From positions 1 to 7,049 of the forward strand of contig CANGGC010000133.1 of NCBI GenBank assembly GCA_947453125.1: DNA of 7,049 nucleotides. Direction: 5' to 3'. Each line of letters starts with the position of its first letter. Positions within the stretch are counted from its first letter, which is position 1. Positions 1 to 5,711 of the stretch are shown in pieces. Below the pieces are notes generated by a model. The model saw only the letters and a list, made by a program, of their open reading frames with translations. It did not search any database and was not told the DNA's origin. Position numbers and translations under genes: made by a program. This stretch comes from Planctomycetaceae bacterium. Its GTDB lineage: Bacteria; Planctomycetota; Planctomycetia; Pirellulales; UBA1268.

Positions 1-1
1 C

Positions 2-1216
2 GCCGTCACCGCCGGCCCCGACGACGTCGGCAGCCCGTGGGCGATCGGCGCCGCCGAGGGGGGGCACACGGCGATCCATCCCTCGCTTGGCGACCGCGCC
101 GACTTCGCCCGGCTTCGCCACCGGGCCGCAGACTTGGGGCTCGAACTGGCCCTCGATCTCGCCATCCAGTGCGCTCCCGATCATCCCTGGGTGAGCGCGC
201 ATCCGGAGTGGTTTCGCCATCGCCCCGACGGCACGATCCGCTACGCCGAGAATCCGCCGAAGAAGTATCAGGACATCGTCCCCTTCGATTTCGCCTGCCC
301 GGCGTGGGAGGCGCTCTGGCAGGCGCTCCTCGAGGTCGTCCTCTTCTGGGTGGGGGAGGGGGTGAAGATCTTCCGGGTCGACAATCCCCACACCAAACCG
401 TTCGCCTTCTGGGAATGGCTGATCGCCGAGGTCCGACGCGACCACCCCGATGTCCTCTTCCTCTCAGAGGCCTTCACCCGGCCGAAGACGATGTTCCGCC
501 TCGCGAGGCTCGGCTTCACGCAGTCGTACACCTACTTCACCTGGCGGACCGGCAAGGAGGAGACGGCCGACTACCTCACGGAAGTGACGACGCCGCCACT
601 GGCCGATTTCTTCCGCCCCGCCTTCTGGCCCAACACCCCCGACATCCTTCACGCCACGCTCCAGGAGGGGGGCCGGCCGATGTTTGAAGTTCGGCTGGCC
701 CTCGCCGCGCTCTCGGTGGGCACCTGGGGAATCTATGGCCCCGCGATGGAGCACCTCGAAGCCGAGCCACTCAAACCGGGGAGCGAGGAATACCTCGACT
801 CGGAGAAATACCAGCTCCGCCACCGCGATCTCGACGCCCCCGGGAGCCTCGCCCCCTTCATCGCCCGCCTCAACCAGATCCGCCGCGACGAGCCGGCGCT
901 CGTGCTCAATCGGCCGCCACTGGTGCAACGAATCGACGATGACCATCTCCTCGCCTGGGTCCGTCACGATGCAAAAGGCGCAAGCACGATCCTCGTGATC
1001 GTGAACCTCGAACCGAATCGTTCCCGGGCCGGCCTCCTCCACCTCGACTGTGCCCCCCTCGGGCTCGATCCGGGGGAGGCGATCGTGGCCCACGATCTCC
1101 TCGAGCCGCTCGTCCATCGCTGGCCCGCAGGCCATGCTCCGCGGATCGTCTGCACCCCCGATAAGCCGCTCCACGTCCTCCGCCTCACCACGGAGCCCCA
1201 GACGAATGTCTGCTGA
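2..1216 (+). CDS. glgE: Alpha-1,4-glucan:maltose-1-phosphate maltosyltransferase GlgE, C-terminal part (5' end outside window)
   Basis: This enzyme (GH13 family, cytosolic) transfers maltosyl units from alpha-maltose 1-phosphate to the end of a growing alpha-1,4-glucan. The reading frame is open from the first bases of the window, so only the last 404 residues are present; family members are usually about 650-700 residues. Counting from position 2, residues 11-17 read GSPWAIG, a GlgE hallmark. FRVDNPHTKP contains the expected nucleophile Asp127, FLSEAF contains the acid/base Glu156, and NTPDILH supplies the third conserved Asp214. GSEEYLDSEKYQ followed by LRHRDLD is the typical substrate-binding stretch after the barrel. 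The last ~110 residues fit the C-terminal beta domain (LVIVNLEP, then DKPLHVLRL). No frameshift is seen. The stop overlaps the maltokinase start by 11 bp, and the neighbour makes its substrate, which supports the call. Family and catalytic residues are seen directly; the substrate is known from the family. Confidence 0.96.
   Translation, partial: AVTAGPDDVGSPWAIGAAEGGHTAIHPSLGDRADFARLRHRAADLGLELALDLAIQCAPDHPWVSAHPEWFRHRPDGTIRYAENPPKKYQDIVPFDFACPAWEALWQALLEVVLFWVGEGVKIFRVDNPHTKPFAFWEWLIAEVRRDHPDVLFLSEAFTRPKTMFRLARLGFTQSYTYFTWRTGKEETADYLTEVTTPPLADFFRPAFWPNTPDILHATLQEGGRPMFEVRLALAALSVGTWGIYGPAMEHLEAEPLKPGSEEYLDSEKYQLRHRDLDAPGSLAPFIARLNQIRRDEPALVLNRPPLVQRIDDDHLLAWVRHDAKGASTILVIVNLEPNRSRAGLLHLDCAPLGLDPGEAIVAHDLLEPLVHRWPAGHAPRIVCTPDKPLHVLRLTTEPQTNVC
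1192..1195 (+). promoter_or_regulatory. Possible ribosome binding site of maltokinase
   Basis: GGAG lies inside the end of glgE, 10 bases before the ATG at 1206. The spacing is slightly long. With the 11 bp gene overlap, ribosomes finishing glgE could also restart here, so the site may matter little. Confidence 0.35.
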
Positions 1217-2645
1217 CGCCCGCGACGATCGTGCCGGGGTGCTTGCCGACCTCTCGGCCCGGATCGCCCCATGGCTCCCCAAAGCCCGCTGGTTTCCTGG
1301 CAAGGACCGCGCTGCCGAGAGCGTGCGCGTCATCGATCTCTTGGAGATACCCGGGACGGGGGCCCTTGCCGTCGCGATCGTCGAAAGCGCCGGCACGCTG
1401 CTCGTCGTCCCGGTCGATCCCCTCACCGGCCTCGACGCCGCCGCTGAGCCGGCGCTGGCTGCGGCGATCGCCATGCTCGCCCTCGGCGGGGGCGCCGTGA
1501 CGGGCCTCCATGGCAGCCTTGTCGGCCGGCCAGTCGAGGCTCGGCCCTCAGACAACGCGCCTCCGCTTCCCCGCGTGGCGTTTCCCGCCGCCGATCTCCG
1601 CGTCCGCCCGCTCGGAGGAGACGCTTCCAACACGTCGCTCGTCATCGAGGGGGCAGGCGCTGCCGGCGGGGCGCTTGTGCTCAAGCTCCTCCGGCAGGCG
1701 CGGCCGGGGATCCATCCCGAGGTCGAGTTCGGCCGATTCTTCGCCGCCGCGACCGACTGGCGGGGAACGCCCGAGTTTTACGGCTGGGTCGAATACGTCC
1801 CGGTGGCGCCGGAGGGGGATCGTGCGGCCGTGGCCACGCTCCACACCTTCGAGCCCGGCTGCAAGAGCGCCTGGGAGGTGCTTGTCGAGTGGTTGGCCGA
1901 CGGCGGCCTCGACGGTGCCAAGAGGGAAAGCATGCTCGACCTGGCCCGGCACCTCGGCACGGTCACAGCGCAGATGCACCGGGCGCTCGCCTCGCGCTGC
2001 GACCTCCCCGACTTCGCCCCTGAGCCGGCCACGGCCGCGGGGCGGCGGGCGCTTGGCCACCGCCTCGCCACCCACGCCCGCAACGTCTTCACGTCTTCGG
2101 CATTTGCGGCATCGCCCCAGTCGCAAACGCTCAGCCCCCGGCTCTCGCGCCTGGCCGCGAAGGCCCCGGGGATCAGCGCCGAGCTTGAAGCGCTCGCCGC
2201 CGCCGGCACGACGGCCGCCGACATCCGCGTGCATGGCGATTACCACCTCGGCCAGGTGCTCGTCGATGAAAGCGGCCAGCGGGTGTTGCCGATCGACTTC
2301 GAAGGGGAGCCGACGCGGCCGCTCGCCGAGCGTCGCAGGAAGACAAGCGCCGCCAAGGATGTGGCCGGAATGCTGCGCTCGTTTGACTATCTCGTCGCGC
2401 ATGTCGATCGGCTCCACGGCGCCGGTCCCGGCGATCCAGCCCCGCTCGCTGAAGCGTTCCTCGTGGCCTACCGCCACGGCGCCTCTCGTTCCGCGTGGTG
2501 GCCGACAGATGCCGACGAGGAGCGGCGCCTGCTTGCCGCTTTCACGCTCGACAAGGCGGTCTACGAGTTGGCCTACGAACTGGCCAACCGCCCCGACTGG
2601 GTCGAAGTGCCGCTGGGAGCGCTCGAGCGATTGGCCGGGGTGTGA
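1206..2645 (+). CDS. mak: Maltokinase (maltose 1-phosphate-forming)
   Basis: Maltokinase phosphorylates maltose with ATP to alpha-maltose 1-phosphate, the donor used by GlgE. The ATG at 1206 gives 479 residues, normal for stand-alone maltokinases. The N-terminal cap domain is recognisable from LPKARWFPGKDR (residues 24-35), a signature of this family. The kinase core follows: LGGDASNT (136-143) as a glycine-rich ATP loop, VLKLLR with Lys160, and HPEVEFGRF (170-178). The catalytic segment is VHGDYHLGQVLV (342-353) with Asp345, and the metal-binding segment is IDFEGEP (363-369) with Asp364. It continues into ERRRKTSAAKDVAGMLRSFDY, also characteristic. The aminoglycoside-phosphotransferase fold is therefore complete. 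The frame is open further upstream, but those codons lie inside glgE and the cap domain begins just after 1206, so this start is preferred. There is no TreS domain fused to it, unlike the TreS-Mak fusions of some bacteria. The 11 bp overlap with glgE implies one transcript. Confidence 0.95.
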   Translation: MSADARDDRAGVLADLSARIAPWLPKARWFPGKDRAAESVRVIDLLEIPGTGALAVAIVESAGTLLVVPVDPLTGLDAAAEPALAAAIAMLALGGGAVTGLHGSLVGRPVEARPSDNAPPLPRVAFPAADLRVRPLGGDASNTSLVIEGAGAAGGALVLKLLRQARPGIHPEVEFGRFFAAATDWRGTPEFYGWVEYVPVAPEGDRAAVATLHTFEPGCKSAWEVLVEWLADGGLDGAKRESMLDLARHLGTVTAQMHRALASRCDLPDFAPEPATAAGRRALGHRLATHARNVFTSSAFAASPQSQTLSPRLSRLAAKAPGISAELEALAAAGTTAADIRVHGDYHLGQVLVDESGQRVLPIDFEGEPTRPLAERRRKTSAAKDVAGMLRSFDYLVAHVDRLHGAGPGDPAPLAEAFLVAYRHGASRSAWWPTDADEERRLLAAFTLDKAVYELAYELANRPDWVEVPLGALERLAGV

Positions 2646-2668
2646 CCGCGTCCGCCGGCGGCGCATCG

Positions 2669-3166
2669 TCACGCCATCCGCGGCGCCTTCGAGCCGTCGG
2701 GGTTCGTGGCCACCTCGCAGATCCGCAGGTGGTCGATCCAGGTGAGCATCTCCCCGTCCTTGAAGAGCTTGGGGATCGCCGTCCCTGCCACGAGGTGGCC
2801 GAAGTAGAGGTCGGCCTCCCCCTGGTCCCGATTGCCCACGCGACTGACAACCCTGACCAGCGATCCGCCCGACATCGTCTCCACGATCACCGCGTCGAAG
2901 CGGATGACGTCCCCAGGCACCACCTCGAAGTGGAAGTCAGCCCCCGCCACCTTGGCGAGTACGACCTGGAGTTTGTAATCAAGGTTGTCGGCGACGAGGA
3001 TGCCGCCGGTCTGTGCCATTCCCTCGAGGATCAGAGTCGCCGGCACGACCGCCGCGCCGGGGAAATGGTCGTGGAGATGCTCTTCGGCGAGCGTGACCGC
3101 CTTGATGGCGGTGGCCCGCGTGTGTCGGACAAACTCGGTGAAGCGGTCGATCCAGAACCAGCGCAT
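2669..3166 (-). CDS. FabZ-like beta-hydroxyacyl-ACP dehydratase (hotdog fold)
   Basis: A 165-residue single-hotdog protein of the FabA/FabZ type, which dehydrates 3-hydroxyacyl-ACP to trans-2-enoyl-ACP in fatty acid elongation in the cytosol. The active-site block runs from residue 30: HLHDHFPG contains the catalytic His34, and LILEGMAQTGG contains the catalytic Glu48 at the start of the central helix. The second half, with KLQVVLAKVAGADFHFEVVPGD (residues ~65-86), matches the conserved strands of FabZ. A tail of about 35 residues after the hotdog core (FGHLVAGTAIPKLF onward) has no motif I recognise. The ATG start directly precedes RWFWIDRF, a beginning I recall from planctomycete members. 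No Shine-Dalgarno is visible before it. It lies 70 bp downstream of the PqaA-like gene on the same strand and converges on maltokinase with a 23 bp gap. There is no acyl carrier protein or ketosynthase nearby, so it may be a second dehydratase or serve a special acyl chain; the exact substrate is not shown. Confidence 0.86.
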   Translation of the reverse strand: MRWFWIDRFTEFVRHTRATAIKAVTLAEEHLHDHFPGAAVVPATLILEGMAQTGGILVADNLDYKLQVVLAKVAGADFHFEVVPGDVIRFDAVIVETMSGGSLVRVVSRVGNRDQGEADLYFGHLVAGTAIPKLFKDGEMLTWIDHLRICEVATNPDGSKAPRMA

Positions 3167-3236
3167 CGGCGGTCAACCAGGGGAGAGGCGGAGGAGGGGA
3201 GCGAAGCAGCGAAAGGAAACTGGCGGGAGGGGAAGC
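3167..3236 (-). other. Pyrimidine-rich spacer between the hydrolase and dehydratase genes
   Basis: These 70 bases separate the TAG stop of the PqaA-like gene from the ATG of the dehydratase. On the transcribed strand they are strongly pyrimidine-biased, with repeated CCCCTCC-type blocks; on the plus strand they read as runs of G and A. I see no hairpin with a T-run and no Shine-Dalgarno sequence. The short gap is compatible with co-transcription. Confidence 0.4.
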
Positions 3237-4592
3237 CTACTGGGTGGCGGCGGACGGGGCGAGAGCTTCGGGGGGATGGCGATGGACGCTCGTCGACAGC
3301 CAGAGCGGCTGGGGGGCACGATCGAAGCGGCATTCGACAAGCGACGCGGTCCAGCGCGCGGCGTCGGCCGGGAGCGAGATGACCCATCCATCGCCGTCAG
3401 ATGCGCTTTCGATTCTGTGCGGCGTGGGCGTCCAGCGGGCAAGGCGGAAGTCGGGCCCGTCGGCGGTCGCCTGCCAGCGGACGATCTCCGCAGGGGGCTC
3501 GTCACAGGTCAGCCGCGCCATACTCCCGGCGGGTTCGGCGTCGAACGACCACCGCAGCGTGGGGAGGGGGCAGCGGCCGGCGGCGTGGAGGACGAGCGCC
3601 GCCAGGAGGCCGGCGAGGCGATCGGCGGGGATGCCATGGCCGGCGTTGGGGGCATAGGAAACGGCCGTCAGACCGGGGAGCCCGTCGCGGTAGAGATCGA
3701 GCGCTCCCAGCGGCCAGTAGGGATCGTTCGTCCCCAGCGCCACGATCTTCGGCAGACCGAGGACGGCCCGGTGCGACCAGGGATCGACGACGTCGACGAG
3801 TTCGCGGCCGCGCTTGGTGAGGAGGATCTGTTCGATGCCGCGCGAGGTGTAGTCGTCGAGCATCTCCGACATCCGGCCGCCGAAGGTGGCCAGCTGCAGC
3901 GGGACATGGCGTTCGAGCCGGAGCATGTCGATGACGGCCGGGACGAGCCCGACGACACGGCTGTCGGCGGCGGCCGCGAGCCAGCTCGCCCAGCCCCGTT
4001 TGCTCGAGCCCCCGAGGACGAATCCATCGACCCCGATGCCCGCGACTCCAGCCACCTGGCCGGCGACGTCCATCGCGGCCACGACCGCCCTGGCCATCGG
4101 CAGGAGGAGCGGCCAATCGGGATCGCCGGAGCGGACAAACTCCATAAACGAATGGGCGACGAGGTCATCCTCCACCATCCCGCCAAACATCGGCTGGAAG
4201 GGGACTTGTCGGATCATGGCGGCCGGCAGGCCGGTGGCTGCGACGAGACCGGCCAACCAGCCCACACCGCGGGGCGGATGGTCGAGAGGGCCATCAGCCG
4301 CCGGGAGGTCGGCGCTCGAGCCACTGCCGACCCACAGCATCATCGGCCCGTGGCTCGCAGGCGTGGCAGGGAAGACGACGTCAAGCTCGTGGACCCACGC
4401 CACCCCGCGCCAGGTCTGGCTCGCAAGCCGGAGTGTCTGCCAGCGGGCTCCCGTCTCGGCCACTCCCTCTCCGACCACCACGGCGGTGGGGCTCCGCGCG
4501 GCGACAAACCCGCGCAGCCACTCGAGCCCGCCCGCAGAATCCAGGGGAAAGGTGCCAGGGGCGGCGGACGGGACGGATGGGGAGCGGGGCAA
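3237..4592 (-). CDS. PhoPQ-activated pathogenicity-related (PqaA-type) alpha/beta hydrolase family protein
   Basis: Member of the PhoPQ_related family, named after Salmonella PqaA; these are alpha/beta hydrolase-like proteins, generally exported, whose natural substrate is not established. Numbering from the TTG at 4592 (451 residues): SQTWRGVAWVHEL (58-70) is the characteristic early motif; LGGSSKRGW (193-201) holds the presumed nucleophile Ser197; GTNDPYW (287-293) holds Asp290; and NAGHGI (316-321) holds His319, completing a Ser-Asp-His triad. From about residue 345 a C-terminal part rich in Trp and beta-type sequence (RWSFDAEPAG, RWTPTPHRIE) fits the family's appended beta-sandwich. The start is uncertain: there is no in-frame ATG or GTG before the domain, only TTG codons at 4592, 4727 and 4859. 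The codons upstream of about 4700 have poorer G/C third positions and look non-coding, so 4592 is chosen. No convincing signal peptide is visible from any of them. The catalytic triad is inferred from motif positions. Family assignment is firm, function is not. Confidence 0.82.
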   Translation of the reverse strand: MPRSPSVPSAAPGTFPLDSAGGLEWLRGFVAARSPTAVVVGEGVAETGARWQTLRLASQTWRGVAWVHELDVVFPATPASHGPMMLWVGSGSSADLPAADGPLDHPPRGVGWLAGLVAATGLPAAMIRQVPFQPMFGGMVEDDLVAHSFMEFVRSGDPDWPLLLPMARAVVAAMDVAGQVAGVAGIGVDGFVLGGSSKRGWASWLAAAADSRVVGLVPAVIDMLRLERHVPLQLATFGGRMSEMLDDYTSRGIEQILLTKRGRELVDVVDPWSHRAVLGLPKIVALGTNDPYWPLGALDLYRDGLPGLTAVSYAPNAGHGIPADRLAGLLAALVLHAAGRCPLPTLRWSFDAEPAGSMARLTCDEPPAEIVRWQATADGPDFRLARWTPTPHRIESASDGDGWVISLPADAARWTASLVECRFDRAPQPLWLSTSVHRHPPEALAPSAATQ

Positions 4593-4718
4593 GAGTTGGT
4601 CTTCTGGGGGGCATCCAGCGGCGGACGAGAGGGCTCGCGCCCACCGCTGCCACGATAGCAGGCTGCGGAACCCTCCGTCCGCCTCCGGATGGGGGATGGA
4701 TGGCGATTTTCCCGCGCC

Positions 4719-4728
4719 ATTGCGCAAT
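4719..4728. repeat. 10 bp perfect palindrome ATTGCGCAAT
   Basis: A perfect dyad inside the divergent spacer, in a comparatively AT-rich patch. Its size would suit a small dimeric regulator, but a 10 bp palindrome can occur by chance and no second copy is seen in the spacer. One of the alternative TTG start codons of the PqaA-like gene (4727) falls inside it. Confidence 0.3.
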
Positions 4729-4830
4729 TCAGATGCACCACCATCAAAATACCGATAGCGGGGGCGCGACGATTCCCCGATAACCCTCCCACCTCCCCGC
4801 CCGCTGGAAGGGAAGATGAGTGCCGGAGGA

Positions 4831-4849
4831 CGTTTTCCCCGGAAAAACG
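4831..4849. repeat. Inverted repeat CGTTTT...AAAACG upstream of the unrecognised gene
   Basis: The sequence CGTTTTCCCCGGAAAAACG has outer arms CGTTTT (4831-4836) and AAAACG (4844-4849) around a CCCCGGA centre. The A-run can alternatively pair with the T-run at 4863-4869 and flanking CCCGG, giving a larger imperfect hairpin. It lies about 110 bases before the start codon at 4956. It may be an operator or a leader structure; no factor is identifiable. Confidence 0.35.
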
Positions 4850-4944
4850 CTCCATTCAAAGATTTTTTTCCCGGCCGTGTCCGGTTTTGGCTCGATCTTT
4901 CGCCTTAACACTTGGGGAGTCGCCTGTCTGCGACCGCTTCCCTT

Positions 4945-4948
4945 GGAG
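4945..4948 (+). promoter_or_regulatory. Ribosome binding site of the unrecognised gene
   Basis: GGAG within CTTGGAGACG lies 7 bases before the ATG at 4956. It is the best-placed Shine-Dalgarno site in the window and decides the start: the same frame is open upstream to about 4689, but those upstream codons fall in the AT-richer spacer and look untranslated. Confidence 0.6.
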
Positions 4949-4955
4949 ACGCACG

Positions 4956-5687
4956 ATGAGCGAGCACCTCGGTAGGATCCGGTCGGCCCGGGTCCGATTG
5001 GTCGGTTCCGGTTCCTCGGAGCCGGCGGCGGCGGGCCGTCGCCTTTATCGGCCGCTGATCGTCGGCGCGGCAATCCTCCACCGCACCACGGGCGGCTGGC
5101 TTCGGTCGGAGCGTGGCATCCCGCGCGGATCGTGGCGCGTCGACGTTCTCGCCGGCGCGGCCCTCGTTCCCGATGCCCCCCGCAGGCCGGTTGACATCGA
5201 GCGGGTGGTGGCCTGGCGGCAGCAGCGCGGCGAAACCTGCCGGGTGGCGGCGGCGCTTGTCTCCTGCTGCGATGTGACGACGCTCACCCCGCTCTCCGTC
5301 GGTGAGGAGCCGGCGACGAGCTTCACCGCCGATGCCCCGGCCTCCCCCGGCCAGCCCTTCGCAGACCGGCCGCGCGTGCAGCGGGCCCCGGGGGTGGTGG
5401 AGATCTACGGCTGGGCATTGATGTACCAGCTGCCGGGGATGCTCGACACGGCTGCGATCGATCCGCACGAGGAATTCGTCGACCTCCCGGCCTACTACAG
5501 CTCGCCGTTGGAGCTTGTCGATCGGGCGGCTTTTCTGGCCGCGCGGGGGATCCCCAACCGGCCGATCGCCCTGCTCACCCGGCGGGAAGACTTCCATCCC
5601 CGTGGCGTCGGGCCGCGTCCGCTCAACCGCTTTAATCCCGACGTCTGCTTCCGCCGGCCAGCGGATCTGCGGCGGATCTTCGCCTGA
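4956..5687 (+). CDS. Hypothetical protein of unknown function (243 aa)
   Basis: I do not recognise this protein. From the ATG at 4956, supported by GGAG at 4945-4948, it has 243 residues. The N-terminal ~30 residues are basic and low in complexity (RIRSARVRLVG, then EPAAAGRR). Residues ~30-116 alternate short hydrophobic strands (LIVGAAILHR, WRVDVLAGAALV, VAAALVSCCDVTTL), with Cys95, Cys104 and Cys105. A Pro/Ala-rich stretch (118-148) looks like a linker. The C-terminal half is the more ordered-looking part: VVEIYGWALMYQLPGML (147-163), HEEFVDLPAYYSSP (171-184), RAAFLAARGIPNRPIALLTRR (190-210) and a charged end with FNPDVCFRRPADLRRIF. No transmembrane segment, signal peptide, Walker motif or helix-turn-helix is evident. 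High G/C at third positions and the Shine-Dalgarno site support it as a real gene. It stands alone, divergent from the hydrolase and convergent with the ABC-F gene, so context gives no function. Confidence 0.78.
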   Translation: MSEHLGRIRSARVRLVGSGSSEPAAAGRRLYRPLIVGAAILHRTTGGWLRSERGIPRGSWRVDVLAGAALVPDAPRRPVDIERVVAWRQQRGETCRVAAALVSCCDVTTLTPLSVGEEPATSFTADAPASPGQPFADRPRVQRAPGVVEIYGWALMYQLPGMLDTAAIDPHEEFVDLPAYYSSPLELVDRAAFLAARGIPNRPIALLTRREDFHPRGVGPRPLNRFNPDVCFRRPADLRRIFA

Positions 5688-5711
5688 CGCTGTCGCAATT
5701 CCCGAGCTGGC

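Larger units (their letters stand above)
4593..4955. other. Divergent intergenic region between the PqaA-like gene and the unrecognised gene
   Basis: About 360 bases with no convincing gene, unless the hydrolase starts further upstream than 4592. It is richer in A and T than the flanks, mainly at 4700-4760 and 4831-4910. It should hold the promoters of both divergent genes, but I cannot identify a -35/-10 pair with good spacing on either strand. It contains the perfect palindrome ATTGCGCAAT (4719-4728), two direct copies of CCGATA (4752-4757 and 4777-4782), an inverted repeat at 4831-4849, and a run of seven T at 4863-4869. Confidence 0.5.

Noticed and set aside
464..1684. Long minus-strand frame (406 codons) opposite glgE and mak
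   Set aside because: It runs antisense to two well-supported genes with intact catalytic motifs. Its translation is rich in Arg, Ser, Gly and Ala without domain motifs, as expected from the complement of GC-rich codons.
2646..2668. Palindrome CCGCCGGCGG between the convergent mak and dehydratase stops as a shared terminator
   Set aside because: The arms meet with no loop, a folded version leaves only a 3 bp stem, and no T-run follows on either strand.
1510..2745. Plus-strand frame of 411 codons overlapping maltokinase
   Set aside because: Translation is Arg/Ser/Pro-rich and low in complexity; it is an out-of-frame shadow of mak.
2985..4658. Plus-strand frame of 557 codons, the longest in the window
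   Set aside because: It is antisense to the PqaA-like and dehydratase genes, whose active-site motifs are clear. Its product is Arg/Gly-rich with no recognisable fold.
4689..4955. N-terminal extension of the unrecognised gene to an upstream start near 4689
   Set aside because: The extra 89 codons run through the AT-richer spacer with poor coding character, and GGAG sits correctly for the ATG at 4956.
5688..5711. Terminator between the convergent unrecognised gene and ABC-F gene
   Set aside because: The 24 bp gap shows no stem of useful length and no T-run.
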